Notes under the pieces: model-generated
Databases searched by the model: none
Seen by the model: the letters and a program-made list of their open reading frames with translations, nothing else
Told to the model about the DNA's origin: nothing
DNA from: Nannocystis bainbridge
GTDB lineage: Bacteria > Myxococcota_A > Polyangia > Nannocystales > Nannocystaceae
Length of the DNA: 64,000 nt
NCBI RefSeq assembly: GCF_028368995.1
Contig: NZ_JAQNDL010000002.1
Coordinates: forward strand, 1,857,724 to 1,921,723
Direction: 5' to 3'
Shown here: positions 41,701 through 52,078 of the stretch, one piece after another
How positions within the stretch are numbered: the stretch's first letter is position 1
Layout of the letters: the number at the start of each line of letters is the position of its first letter
Made by a program: the position numbers and the translations under genes

Positions 41701-42612
41701 GACCTCGAGGCCGGCCAGCGGGGCGCCCGACGGCGCGCTGATCCGGGCGTAGAAACCCCAGAGGCCCTCGTCGGCGCCGAGCTTGATCAGCAGGCGGTTC
41801 CACCCGGCCTGCAGGCGCAGCGGGTGGGCGTCCTGGAGCGCGTTCGGCGAGTGGTAGCTGTCGGCCTGACCGACCGGGACGCCGTCGAGCCAGATCTTGT
41901 AGGCCCCGGCGGCGCCCAGGTGTAGGGCGGCGTCGGCGGCCCGCTCGCTGCGGATCCACAGGGTCGCGTAGCCGGTGACGTCCGAGTCCGGCTGGAGGAG
42001 ATCGCCCAGGTTGACGAAGCCGTTGCGCGGCGCCTTGGCGTGCACGAACGCGCGCCACGGCAACGGCTCGCCCGGCAGCTTGCCGACGAAGGTCTGGCCG
42101 GCCGAAAACGGCGCCGTCTCCGGCTCGAACACCTGGTCGTGGCCGCCGCGGCCGCTGTTGTCGAACGGACCGACGATCTGCCAGTCGAGCAGGTAGCCCT
42201 CGGCGCGGAAGGCCGCCTCGGCGTCCTGGCCCTGCCCCTGCCCCTCGTGCTCGAGCAGCTGCCCGCGCACGTAGCCGGCGTAGCTGGCGACCAGCGGCTC
42301 CCGGTGCTTGCGCGCGCCGTCGACGAAGGCCAGCAGCTCGTCGCGCGGGACCTCGCCGTGGAGATCGTAGACCAGACCGAGCAGCGCGAGCACGGCCGCG
42401 GGCCCGGTCTCGTTGCGGAGCAGCGCCTTGCGGCGCTCGAACTCGCGGACCCATCGCCCCGGGTGGGCAGCGTCGCGGACGCCGGGCTTGAACAGCGAGG
42501 CCTGCGGCGCGGCGGCGGGCGGGGTCGGAGCGGTGGCAGGAGCGGCCGGTCCCGGGGCCAGGGCGAGCGCGAGCGCGAGCCAGGCGTGGCGGGCGGCTGT
42601 GACGGCGAGCAT
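38800..42612 (-). CDS. DUF3857/transglutaminase TPR protein (first of pair)
   Basis: A 1270-residue exported protein. The ATG at 42612 gives a Sec signal (AWLALALALAPGPAAPATA); an ATG at 42651 is possible. The N-terminal part contains a beta-sandwich (WQIVGPFDNSGRGG, WNRLLIKLGADEGLWGFYARI), as in many DUF3857-TPR proteins. TPR-like helices fill about 370-640. DUF3857 spans about 660-900 (RVLPNGLTERLEHRVVRVLDD, VNFGGLRVGDVLEVAFV). A transglutaminase core follows with a plausible triad: Cys in RRFGDCKDKASLLK, His in FNHAITYV, Asp in LDLYLDGTAEF. These proteins are thought to act in the periplasm on unknown peptide or polysaccharide substrates. It lies 103 bases after acs, and its stop overlaps a TGACATGTCCC element. 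Confidence 0.8.
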   Translation of the reverse strand: MLAVTAARHAWLALALALAPGPAAPATAPTPPAAAPQASLFKPGVRDAAHPGRWVREFERRKALLRNETGPAAVLALLGLVYDLHGEVPRDELLAFVDGARKHREPLVASYAGYVRGQLLEHEGQGQGQDAEAAFRAEGYLLDWQIVGPFDNSGRGGHDQVFEPETAPFSAGQTFVGKLPGEPLPWRAFVHAKAPRNGFVNLGDLLQPDSDVTGYATLWIRSERAADAALHLGAAGAYKIWLDGVPVGQADSYHSPNALQDAHPLRLQAGWNRLLIKLGADEGLWGFYARISAPSGAPLAGLEVRGSAPDPVQPSGEPPAPKAAKSAAKQLAKLKPVRSLRGLLEARAQGSKPRPADRLALVEFYRWTAPFAPEDRTAVDRAREADDALKSARSAQLLSILDPDQNSSRTALLAGIERARKEGKASAPLLASMLADLSLRYQSLGLEERGRTLLDEAFTTTPDDVLIELTLATRLATDGFPLAALEWVEAMLKRYPGSALLLRDKADRLLDLGRTEPALALLEQLAGERPTDGGLARQIADGKLRLGKPDAAAEVGRRRAAAVPGLPEAFREVARLEEARGDLAKARAALQAAVDLAPQDADIHTALARLAARDGDGPAAIRSVRRSLALRPQQPELRDYLATLDATQKDDLLSRYPVDFEVLAKKPTPKSWAGKDAGVLLHRTVVRVLPNGLTERLEHRVVRVLDDRGIRSQAVQGMVYDPEEAYVEVRRARVRRADGRIEEIGDPTVVSLTDAGYRMFYDQRQQRVNFGGLRVGDVLEVAFVRRDTALHNKFDDYFGEMVPLEGFEPQLLREYVLEAPSSRKLYFNQPVAQEPGPGEGTVRYRVSMGERRGIKPESGMPGWTELVKYLHVSTYSDWDAVGRWYWNLVKEQLVVDAKIKAAVQEVLKSLPKGAGERDKVRALYKHVITSTRYVGLEFGIHGFKPYRTTDVYDRRFGDCKDKASLLKVMLAEAGIASHLVLVRTRDQGTLGATPASLSAFNHAITYVPSLDLYLDGTAEFSGPEELPTGDQGATVLIVRDGKGAEFKTIPVSASGDNKQLVHQTVELKADGSADVKHQFTVTGASAASWRSALQAAENRRERLTQVWGGQFPGLEIRELAVPGIDDVLHPVQIQSAWSVPAWAQRQGDVLRFNVLGHRTGLQRGLASQATREHDLVMAAPATEVNVIEVTAPKGYTFGSSPAGKSFETPFARFSLDVAGRGDRVEVRTELEYRTHRFKAADYRALREFLGQVDGALEQAFELRPEPRGAN

Positions 42613-42715
42613 GGGCGGGCCATGATGCGGGAGTTTTTCCCCGGTTGCCACAGTCCGCGCACCAGTGCGCGAGCAGGCCGTGGCGCGCGGCCGGCGAGGC
42701 GCGCGCGCCCGACCG

Positions 42716-44668
<1,953 letters not shown>

Positions 44669-44767
44669 GAGCGGCAGGATAGCGGCTCGCCGCGGCGCGC
44701 GGAGGACTTCACGCAGGACGGCGTTGGCGGGGCGCGGGGGCCGATCGGGGCCGCCCGCCCGGGTCGG

Positions 44768-45616
44768 TCAGCCGACGCGGCGGTAGCGACCGGGCGGCGA
44801 TTCGACGACGAGCCCGAGGCGCTGGGCCGTCAGCAGATCGACCAGGCGCGTCAGTGGATCGGGGATGGCGTCGAGGCCCAGGCCGTGCGGTCCGGCCGCT
44901 GCGAGCGCCGCATCGAGCCAGGCGAGCTCGGGCGGGAAGCGCCGCACCGACGCGGCCTCGCCGGCGAGCCAGCGCGTGAACGCCGGGGCGAACGCGTCCG
45001 GCTCGCCCGGCAAGCCCGTGGCGCCGCGAGCCACCAGATCGGCGCAGCCAGGGCTGCCGAGCACGACCGCGAGCCGACGCTTGCGCTTCAGGGCGCACAG
45101 CCCGGTGCCGTGGCTGCCCGAGCGCGCGGCGGCCTCGACCACCAGCACCGCCGCGGCGAGCTCGACGACGACGGCGTTGCGACTGGCGAACATCGGCCGG
45201 CAGAACTCGGTGCCGGGCGGGTGACAGAACAGCAGGCCCGAGCCCGCGGCCCCGGCGATCGACCTGTACCAGGGGACATGTTGCGAGGGATAGGGCCGAT
45301 CGGCGCCGCACGGCAGGACCGCCAGCTGCGGCACGCCGGCCGCCAGCGCCGCGCGGTGGGCCGCGATGTCGACGCCGATGGCGCCGCCGGAGACCAGGGC
45401 GAGGCCGGCGGCCCGCATGGCGGCGATCGTCGGCTCGAGCAACGCGAGGCGATCACGCCGCGCGGCGCGGCTGCCGACGATCGCCAGGCGCGGCGCGGGC
45501 GGCAGCTCGCCGGCGAGGAAGTAAGGGCCCGCGCTGGCGAGGCCGAGGTCGACGGGAGGGACAGGTCGCGGCGTGAACACAAGGAGAGGTCGCTGCGAGG
45601 GCGCCTTCTTTTGCAC
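44768..45616 (-). CDS. dprA: DNA-processing protein DprA/Smf
   Basis: DprA loads RecA on incoming single-stranded DNA during natural transformation. The 282-residue protein, from a GTG start, has the DprA Rossmann core: LAIVGSRAARRD, LVSGGAIGVDIAAHRAAL, LPCGADRPYPSQHVPWY, PPGTEFCRPMFASRNAVVV and VVEAAARSGSHGT, which match the family order (GSR, SGGAxGVDxxAHxxAL, RN, S-G-x-T). The C-terminal 35 residues resemble the DprA winged helix (PDPLTRLVDLLTAQRLGLVVESPPGRYRRVG). It lacks the N-terminal SAM-like domain of longer members. A GGACATGT at 45274 encodes QHVPWY. The family is widespread even in non-transforming bacteria, so competence cannot be concluded from it alone. Confidence 0.9.
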   Translation of the reverse strand: MQKKAPSQRPLLVFTPRPVPPVDLGLASAGPYFLAGELPPAPRLAIVGSRAARRDRLALLEPTIAAMRAAGLALVSGGAIGVDIAAHRAALAAGVPQLAVLPCGADRPYPSQHVPWYRSIAGAAGSGLLFCHPPGTEFCRPMFASRNAVVVELAAAVLVVEAAARSGSHGTGLCALKRKRRLAVVLGSPGCADLVARGATGLPGEPDAFAPAFTRWLAGEAASVRRFPPELAWLDAALAAAGPHGLGLDAIPDPLTRLVDLLTAQRLGLVVESPPGRYRRVG

Positions 45617-45832
45617 GCGGCCGCGGGCGAGCTTTGGCAGGCTCGCAGGCTTCGCGCGAACGGGCGGCTCCGCGACGCGCCCGGATCCGCGTTGCGAGCG
45701 CGTGTCCGGCCCCCTGACAGGGATGTCCCAACGGCGGGCCGCTCGCCGCGGTGAATATCTTCATAACGCCGAGATCGTTGGATTTTTCCCAGCCGTTCGG
45801 CGCGCCCGTGACGTGCATCGTCAGCCCTCGTC

Positions 45833-46387
45833 ATGGCTCGCCACGCCCGACTCCTCGTCACGCTCCTCGCGCTCGTACCTGCCTGCGCGGAGGCCACCGC
45901 CGGCGACTACGTCCAGGAAGGCGGCGACAGCTCCGCCACCGGCGATCCCGGCGAGGGCAGCGGCGGCGGGATGATGGAGCCGCTGCCGCGCCATCTGCTC
46001 GAGTGCGAGCTGGCGGCGCCGTGCGAGTTCCCGTTCCTCGGCTTCGACTTCGACAAGAGCCTGACGCCGCCGGGCTTCAGCCCCAGTGATCTCTGCGTGT
46101 TCACCAGCCTCGCGCGCGGCGAGCCGGGCCTCATCGAGACGGTCGCCGAGTTCAGCGACGCGACCGCGCGGCTCGACTACGCGGTGGTCGGTCCGGGCGT
46201 CGCGCTGCGCCAGGCGTCGGGCGAGAGCGACGCGGGCGGCCGCTGGCTGAAGGGCGTGTTCCGCTGCGAGCTGCAGCCCAGCGCCTGGTTCACCGCGTGC
46301 CTGCAGGCGCCCTCCGCGGACTGCCTCGACCCCGAGCAGTGGGTCGTGGACTGCGAGCCTCTCGACAACCTGGTCTGCCCGGGCTAA
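45833..46387 (+). CDS. small Cys-containing lipoprotein of unknown function
   Basis: A 184-residue lipoprotein: MARHARLLVTLLALVPAC gives a lipobox at Cys18, followed by a Gly/Ser/Asp-rich linker. The mature domain has about eight Cys (LECELAAPCEFPF, DLCVFTS, FRCELQ, TACLQAPSADCLDPEQWVVDCEPLDNLVCPG), suggesting a disulfide-rich fold, but I match it to no family. A 216-base gap lies upstream, with an unusually A/T-rich patch (GAATATCTTCATAACG, GTTGGATTTTTCC) about 70 bases before the ATG that could hold the promoter. Only 10 bases separate it from the alcohol dehydrogenase gene, so the two may be one transcript. Confidence 0.7.
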   Translation: MARHARLLVTLLALVPACAEATAGDYVQEGGDSSATGDPGEGSGGGMMEPLPRHLLECELAAPCEFPFLGFDFDKSLTPPGFSPSDLCVFTSLARGEPGLIETVAEFSDATARLDYAVVGPGVALRQASGESDAGGRWLKGVFRCELQPSAWFTACLQAPSADCLDPEQWVVDCEPLDNLVCPG

Positions 46388-46397
46388 TCGTCAGCGG

Positions 46398-47510
46398 GTG
46401 AAGGTCAAGGCTGCAGTCGCTCACCGGGCCGGCGCGCCCCTCTCGATCGAGACCGTCGATCTCGAAGGACCACGCGCCGGCGAAGTTTTGCTCGAGATCA
46501 AGGCGACGGGGGTGTGCCACACCGACGCCTTCACCCTGTCCGGCAAGGACCCGGAGGGCCTGTTCCCGACCATCCTCGGCCACGAAGGCGCCGGCGTGGT
46601 GGTCGACGTCGGCCCCGGCGTGACCTCCGTGAAGAAGGGCGATCACGCGATCCCGCTCTACACGCCCGAGTGTCGCCAGTGCAAGTTCTGCCTGTCCGAA
46701 AGGACCAATCTGTGTCAGGCGATCCGGTCGACCCAGGGCCAGGGCCTGATGCCCGACGGCACCAGCCGGTTCTCGATCGGCGGCAAGCCCCTGTTCCACT
46801 ACATGGGCTGCTCGACGTTCGCCAACTACACGGTGCTGCCCGAGATCGCGGTCGCCAAGATCCGCGAGGACGCCCCGTTCGACAAGGTCTGCTACATCGG
46901 CTGCGGCGTGACGACCGGCGTCGGCGCGGTCATCAACACCGCCAAGGTCCGCCCGGGTGACAACGTCGTGGTGTTCGGCCTCGGCGGCATCGGCCTCAAC
47001 GTGATCCAGGGCGCGCGTCTGGCCGGCGCCAACATGATCGTCGGCGTCGACCTCAACCCCGCGCGCAAGGACATCGCCGAGCGGTTCGGCATGACCCACT
47101 TCGTCGACGCCAGCCAGGTGCCCGGCGGCGAGCTCGTGGCCCACATCGTCAACCTCACCGGCGGCGGCGCCGACTTCTCGTTCGAGTGCGTCGGCAACGT
47201 CCACGTCATGCGCCAGGCGCTCGAGTGCTGTCACAAGGGCTGGGGCACCTCGGTGATCATCGGCGTGGCGGGCGCGGGCGAAGAGATCAGCACGCGGCCG
47301 TTCCAGCTGGTCACCGGGCGGGTGTGGAAGGGCTCGGCGTTCGGCGGGGCCAAGGGCCGGCGCGACGTGCCGAAGATCGTCGACTGGTACATGGACAAGA
47401 AGATCAACATCGACGACCTCATCACCCACGTGCTCCCGGTCGAGAAGATCAACGACGCCTTCGACCTGATGCACCACGGTGACTCGATCCGCACCGTCGT
47501 CACCTTCTGA
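46398..47510 (+). CDS. adhC: S-(hydroxymethyl)glutathione dehydrogenase / class III alcohol dehydrogenase
   Basis: A zinc-dependent NAD enzyme that oxidises S-hydroxymethylglutathione and reduces S-nitrosoglutathione, giving formaldehyde detoxification. The 370 residues, from a GTG start, show catalytic Cys at 40 (TGVCHTD), H62/E63 (GHEGAG), structural zinc Cys 92, 95, 98 and 106 (ECRQCKFCLSERTNLC), the class III phrase STQGQGLMPDGTSRF, and YIGCGVTTGVGAV with the third zinc ligand, followed by GLGGIGLNVIQGA. A GTCC-GAAA-GGAC hairpin at 46694 lies in the zinc loop and encodes LSERT, where class III enzymes usually read LSGKT or similar. A strong terminator follows. The usual partner FrmB/esterase is not seen. 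Confidence 0.95.
   Translation: MKVKAAVAHRAGAPLSIETVDLEGPRAGEVLLEIKATGVCHTDAFTLSGKDPEGLFPTILGHEGAGVVVDVGPGVTSVKKGDHAIPLYTPECRQCKFCLSERTNLCQAIRSTQGQGLMPDGTSRFSIGGKPLFHYMGCSTFANYTVLPEIAVAKIREDAPFDKVCYIGCGVTTGVGAVINTAKVRPGDNVVVFGLGGIGLNVIQGARLAGANMIVGVDLNPARKDIAERFGMTHFVDASQVPGGELVAHIVNLTGGGADFSFECVGNVHVMRQALECCHKGWGTSVIIGVAGAGEEISTRPFQLVTGRVWKGSAFGGAKGRRDVPKIVDWYMDKKINIDDLITHVLPVEKINDAFDLMHHGDSIRTVVTF
46694..46705. repeat. hairpin GTCC-GAAA-GGAC inside the structural-zinc loop of adhC
   Basis: A 4-bp stem closed by a GAAA (GNRA-type) loop, flanked by CT and C to give CTGTCCGAAAGGACC. It is placed between zinc Cys codons, with no change in the spacing of the conserved Cys. Confidence 0.6.
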
Positions 47511-47544
47511 GCCGCCGCGCGGCCCCGGCCGGAGCGGTCACGGA

Positions 47545-47566
47545 CGGCCCCCCGCGGGGCCGTTTT
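47545..47566 (+). terminator. intrinsic terminator after adhC
   Basis: CGGCCCC (47545-47551) pairs with GGGGCCG (47556-47562) around CCGC, followed by TTTT and then GCGTTT. This is the most classic rho-independent terminator in the window, 35 bases after the adhC stop. Confidence 0.85.
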
Positions 47567-47724
47567 CGCGTTTCGAGCGGACGTCCGACAGCGGTCCGCC
47601 CGCCCTGCACCGCCGCCGCGCGCGGGGGTGATCCGGCGCGCGGAGGTGGGTGGGCCCGCAAGTCTCACGGGCTCGCCGCTGCGGGTGAAACTCGCGGGCT
47701 GCTACACTGCGCGCGCTCGTGCCC

Positions 47725-50700
47725 ATGACGCCGCAGATCTTCGGCCGCTACGCGCTGATCGAGCAGATCGGCGAGGGAGGCATGGCCGACGTGTTCCTCG
47801 CCGAGGCCGGCGTCGCCGAGGGCCTGAAGAAGCGCGTCGTCATCAAGAAGATCCGCAGCGACGTCGCCGACCAGCCCGAGTTCATGCGGATGTTCGTCGC
47901 CGAGGCGGAGGTCGCCCTCGGCCTCAACCACGCCAACATCGTCCAGGTGTTCGACTTCGGCCGCGTCGGCGGGGCCTTTTACCTCGCCATGGAGTTGGTC
48001 GAGGGCGTCGACTTGATGCGCATGGTCCGGCTGGTCGGCCAGCGCGGCGAGCGGGTGCCGATCGTCATCGCCGCGTACATCGCCCACCAGGTCGCGGCCG
48101 GCCTCGCCTACGCGCACGCCAAGCGCGACGACTTCGGCCGCCCGCTGGCGATCGTCCACCGCGACATCAGCCCGCACAACATCATGCTGAGCCTCGCCGG
48201 CACGGTGAAGATCCTCGACTTCGGCATCGCTCGCACCGCCGCCAAGGCGCGCCGCGACGGCGGCGCCGAGGACAGCACGATCCAGGGCAAGATCGCGTAC
48301 ATGTCGCCCGAGCAGGCCAACGGCTGGCCGCTCGACGCCCGCTCCGACATCTACTCGCTCGGCGTGGTCCTCTACGAGCTGCTGACCGGCGAGCTGGTGT
48401 TCCGCGACGCCGACCGCATGGCCGCGCTCGAGCAGGTCCGCACGCGCCCGCTGCCGCCGCTGCGCCGCGTCGCGCCCGAGGTGCCCGAGGTGCTGGCCGC
48501 GGTGGTCGACCGCGCCCTCGCGCGCGAGCCGGCCGAGCGGTGGGACAGCGCGCGCGCCATGCAGAGCGCGCTGGCGGCGTTTCTTCACCGCGCCGATCCG
48601 GTCGTCGACGACGAGGTGCTGTCGGCCTTCGTCGCCGCGCGCGTGCCAGAGCAACTGTACGACCGCGGCTCGGGCGACGCCGAGGTCACGCGCGAGCTCG
48701 AGGGCTCGCAGTCGCAGCTGCACGCGCCGCCGCGGCCCGAGGTGCGGCGCGTCGTGCTGCTCAAGGCCGCGCTGGCGCCGGCGCTCGGCGTCGAGGATCC
48801 GCTCGAGCCGGCCCGGTTCTTCGCGCTGGCCCGCGACATCGCCTACAAGCGCGACGCCCAGGTGAGCGAGCTCGGGGCGCGCGGCCTCTTGCTCGTGTTC
48901 GGCGCCGTGCTCGATCCCGGCGACGTCGACGAGGCGGCGCTGCGGGCCGCGCTGGCCCTGCGCGAGGCGGCCAGCGAGGCGGCGCCCGGGCACCAGATCG
49001 GCGTGGTCCTGGCCGCCGCGCCCTTGCCGATCCGACATGTCCCTTCGGGCATGCCCGCGGTCGAGGTCGGCCACGATCTGCGGCGTCACCTGCAGACGAT
49101 GGCCGACGGCGTGCTCGACGGGCCGGTGCTGGTCGCCGGCGATCTGGCGGCGCGGCTGGCCGGGTCGTGGCAGTTCGGGCCGCCGCGGGCGATCGAGGTC
49201 GTGCGCCCGCGTCGCGCCGCCGACCTCACCGGCGGCGTGCTGCCGCCGTGGGCCAGCGCGCTCGCGCAGGCGGTGCCGCTGCTCGGGCCGGTGGTCGCGC
49301 CGCGGCTCGTGACCGTCGGCGGGCGCCAGCCGCTGTACGGCCGCGAGCTCGAGCTCAAGCTGCTGCGCGACAGCTTCGCCGAGGCGATCCGGGCCCGGGT
49401 CGCGCGCACGGTGCTGGTCGTCGGCGGCCCGGGGATCGGCAAGCGCGCCCTGCTCGACCGCTTCCTCGCCGCCCTGCCCCGCGGCGGCTGCGTGGTCCTG
49501 CGCGCGCGCGGCCAGTGGCGCCGCCGCAACGTCCCGTTCGGGGTGTTCCAGGAGATGCTGCGGCAGTTCCTCGACGCCGGCCCGGAGACCACCACGGCCG
49601 ACATCGAGTCGCGCCTGGCCAGCGAGCGGGTGGTCGGCGCCGGCGAGCTGGCGCAGGCGCTCGCGCGCGCGCTCGGCGTGTCCCCCGGGACAGGTCTCAA
49701 CGTACATGTCCGAACGGACAGCGACGGCGCCGGCGATCCGCGGTCGCGGCGCGAGCGGCTGTGGCGACCGATCCGCCGCCTGATCCGCGCCCTCGCCCAG
49801 CGCCGGCCGGTGCTGATGGTGGTCGAGGACCTCCACTTCGTCGACGCTCACAGCCTCGGCCTGCTGCACGAGTGGCTGCAGGAGCCGCACAGCCTGCCGC
49901 TCATGGGCCTCGCCACCGCCCGCCCCGGCCCGCGCGCCGACGAGCTGCGGGCGCTGCCGGGCGTGCACGCGATCGAGCTGCGCGAGCTCGACGACCACGC
50001 CCGCCGCGAGCTGGTGGTCCGCCGCTTCGACGACCCCGCCGAGGCCGAGGAGCTGGCCGCGGCGATCGTCGCGCGCACCGGCGGCAACCCGCTGTTCATC
50101 GAGGAGACCCTGGCCGAGCTGCTGCGCCGCGGCGTGGTCGGCCCCGGCGACGACGGTCGGATGTGGCGCGTGCACCAGCGCGGCGCTCGCATCGAGGTCC
50201 CGCCGAGCGTCGAGGACGCGCTGCTGGCCCGCCTCGACGCGCTCGACCCCGAGGCGCGCGCGCTGATCGACGGCGCGGCCGTGCTTGGCCTGACCTTTCG
50301 GACAGGTGAACTCGCGGCCCTGCTGCAGCGCCCGCAGGCCGAGCTCGTCGAACCTCTGGCCGCGCTGGTCGACGCCGGCCTGCTCGAGCGCCCGCCGCTG
50401 CCGGCCGGCACGCCCGCGGCGGCCCGGTTCGCCACCCTCAGCCTGCACGAGGTCGCCCGCGGCAACCTGTCCTCGGGGACATGCGAGGGCATGCACGCGC
50501 GGGCCGCCGAGCTCAAGGCGGCCCGCGCCGACTACCAGCCCGGGCGCGACGACGGCCCGATCGCCGATCACTGGGCCCAGGCGCGCCGGCCCGAGGCGGC
50601 GATCGAGCCGGCCCTGCGCGCGGCCCGGTTCGCCCGCGACGTCGCCGGCAACGTCGAGGCCTACTACTACCTGTCGCTGGCGCTGCGCTCGATGCGGCCC

Positions 50701-51981
50701 GAGGCCGATCCGCGGGCCTGGGACGCGCTGCGCGAGCGCGAGGCGATCCTGGCCGCGTGGGGCCGCCGGCGGGCCCAGGGCGCCGATCTTCGGGCGCTCT
50801 TGCGGCTCGCGCTCGGCACCAACGAGCGCGAGGTGTTCGCGCTCGGCCGCCTGCTCCGCTTCTACCTCGACTGTGGGCGCATCCAGCGGGCCCAACAATT
50901 GTTCCCGCGCCTGGCCCGTCAGACCGAGGCCCTGCCCGACGCCGACCCGCACCGCGGCCTCGTCGGCGAGCTCGGCTCGGCGCTGATGCTGGCGCGCGAC
51001 CGGCCCGAGGAGGCCGAGCGCCTCGCCGCCGCCGGCCTGGCCCACTGCCCGCCCGAGGCCGCCGCCCAGCGCTGCCGCCTCCACGCCGCGTTGGGCCGGG
51101 CTCAGCTCGCGCAGGGTCGGCTGGCCGAGGCGGTGGTCAACTTCGAGGCCACGCTGCACCTGGCCCAAAAGACAGGTCTCCTGCGGCTCGAGGGCGAGGC
51201 GCTCAACAGCCTCGGCGAGGTCGCCGGCCGCGGCACCCGCTATCAGGAGGCGGTCGACTACTTCCGCGCCGCGCTGCAGGTCGACCGCGACCTCGGCGAC
51301 CGGGCGGCGACCGGCACCAAGCTGGCCAACCTCGGCATCGTCTACACCGCGATCGGCCTCTATCGCCGCGCCGAACGCTACCTCCGCAAGGCGCTCGAGC
51401 TGCACGAGGCGATCGGTCACCCCGGCCTGCTGCTCGAGGTCGTCGTCAACCTCGGCGAGGTCTCGGCCGAGCACGGCGACGTCCAGGCCGCGCGCGCGCT
51501 GCTGCTGCACGCCGCCGACATGGCCGCCGCCCGCGGCGACGCCCGCACCGAGCTGCGGGCCCGCGCCCGCCTGGCCCGCGCCCTCGTCGACGGCAGCCCG
51601 CCCGACCTCGAAGAGGCCCGGGTCCTCGCCGAAGCCGTGCTGGCCCGCGCCCGCGGCCTCGGCCTGCGCACCGCCACCTGTCGCGCGCTGCATGTCCTTT
51701 CGCGCCTGTCCGAACAGACAGGCGACCTCACGACCGCGCGCGCGCTCGAGGAGGAGGCGGTCGAGCTGGTCCGCGCCGGCGCGGCCCCGATCGACGGGGT
51801 GCTTTCGATCCACCACCTCGGCCACCTGCTGGCCGAGGTCCGCCCGGCCGAGTCGGCGGCCCTGCTCGCCGACGCCGCTGCTGCCGTGCGCGCCCGCCTC
51901 GAGGGCCTGCGCGACGAGGACCTGCGCCGCGGCTACCTGGCCCAGGCGAAGGTCCAGGAGATCCTCGGCGAGGCCGAGTGA
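47725..51981 (+). CDS. Ser/Thr protein kinase-AAA ATPase-TPR fusion protein
   Basis: A 1418-residue cytoplasmic signalling protein. The kinase domain (about 8-290) has GEGGMADVF, K41 in VVIKK, HRDISPHN (D147), DFG (165-167) and YMSPEQ, so it should be active. A middle region (about 340-520) resembles a degraded cyclase-like domain (ARGLLLVFGAVL, LPIRHVPSGMPAVEVGHDLRRH), as in other kinase-cyclase-ATPase fusions. A P-loop ATPase of STAND/AAA type follows (Walker A GGPGIGKR near 567; VVEDLHFVD near 700). TPR-like repeats fill about 980-1400. The ATG at 47725 precedes FGRYALIEQIG; a GTG two codons upstream is an alternative. At least five palindromes are embedded (49036, 49679, 49707, 50468, 51705). 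Scaffold-type signal integration is likely. Confidence 0.9.
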   Translation: MTPQIFGRYALIEQIGEGGMADVFLAEAGVAEGLKKRVVIKKIRSDVADQPEFMRMFVAEAEVALGLNHANIVQVFDFGRVGGAFYLAMELVEGVDLMRMVRLVGQRGERVPIVIAAYIAHQVAAGLAYAHAKRDDFGRPLAIVHRDISPHNIMLSLAGTVKILDFGIARTAAKARRDGGAEDSTIQGKIAYMSPEQANGWPLDARSDIYSLGVVLYELLTGELVFRDADRMAALEQVRTRPLPPLRRVAPEVPEVLAAVVDRALAREPAERWDSARAMQSALAAFLHRADPVVDDEVLSAFVAARVPEQLYDRGSGDAEVTRELEGSQSQLHAPPRPEVRRVVLLKAALAPALGVEDPLEPARFFALARDIAYKRDAQVSELGARGLLLVFGAVLDPGDVDEAALRAALALREAASEAAPGHQIGVVLAAAPLPIRHVPSGMPAVEVGHDLRRHLQTMADGVLDGPVLVAGDLAARLAGSWQFGPPRAIEVVRPRRAADLTGGVLPPWASALAQAVPLLGPVVAPRLVTVGGRQPLYGRELELKLLRDSFAEAIRARVARTVLVVGGPGIGKRALLDRFLAALPRGGCVVLRARGQWRRRNVPFGVFQEMLRQFLDAGPETTTADIESRLASERVVGAGELAQALARALGVSPGTGLNVHVRTDSDGAGDPRSRRERLWRPIRRLIRALAQRRPVLMVVEDLHFVDAHSLGLLHEWLQEPHSLPLMGLATARPGPRADELRALPGVHAIELRELDDHARRELVVRRFDDPAEAEELAAAIVARTGGNPLFIEETLAELLRRGVVGPGDDGRMWRVHQRGARIEVPPSVEDALLARLDALDPEARALIDGAAVLGLTFRTGELAALLQRPQAELVEPLAALVDAGLLERPPLPAGTPAAARFATLSLHEVARGNLSSGTCEGMHARAAELKAARADYQPGRDDGPIADHWAQARRPEAAIEPALRAARFARDVAGNVEAYYYLSLALRSMRPEADPRAWDALREREAILAAWGRRRAQGADLRALLRLALGTNEREVFALGRLLRFYLDCGRIQRAQQLFPRLARQTEALPDADPHRGLVGELGSALMLARDRPEEAERLAAAGLAHCPPEAAAQRCRLHAALGRAQLAQGRLAEAVVNFEATLHLAQKTGLLRLEGEALNSLGEVAGRGTRYQEAVDYFRAALQVDRDLGDRAATGTKLANLGIVYTAIGLYRRAERYLRKALELHEAIGHPGLLLEVVVNLGEVSAEHGDVQAARALLLHAADMAAARGDARTELRARARLARALVDGSPPDLEEARVLAEAVLARARGLGLRTATCRALHVLSRLSEQTGDLTTARALEEEAVELVRAGAAPIDGVLSIHHLGHLLAEVRPAESAALLADAAAAVRARLEGLRDEDLRRGYLAQAKVQEILGEAE
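49036..49053. repeat. hairpin CATGTCC-CTTC-GGGCATG in the kinase giant gene
   Basis: A 7-bp stem (one G-U in RNA) around CTTC. It encodes RHVPSGMP. It is one of several members within this coding sequence, near TGTCC-GAAC-GGACA (49707) and TGTCC-TCGG-GGACA (50468). Confidence 0.7.
51705..51722. repeat. palindrome CCTGTC-CGAACA-GACAGG in the TPR region
   Basis: A perfect 6-bp stem with a 6-base loop, 13 bases after another half-site (CATGTCC at 51691). It encodes LSEQTGD, the start of a TPR helix. Confidence 0.7.
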
Positions 51982-52078
51982 GCGCCCGCGTTCGCGTCGT
52001 GAGGACATGACTGATGGGACAGGTCCGCGAGCCGGCTCTCGCGGCCGCGACCCGACTCGCCTATCCTCGGTCTGCGTG

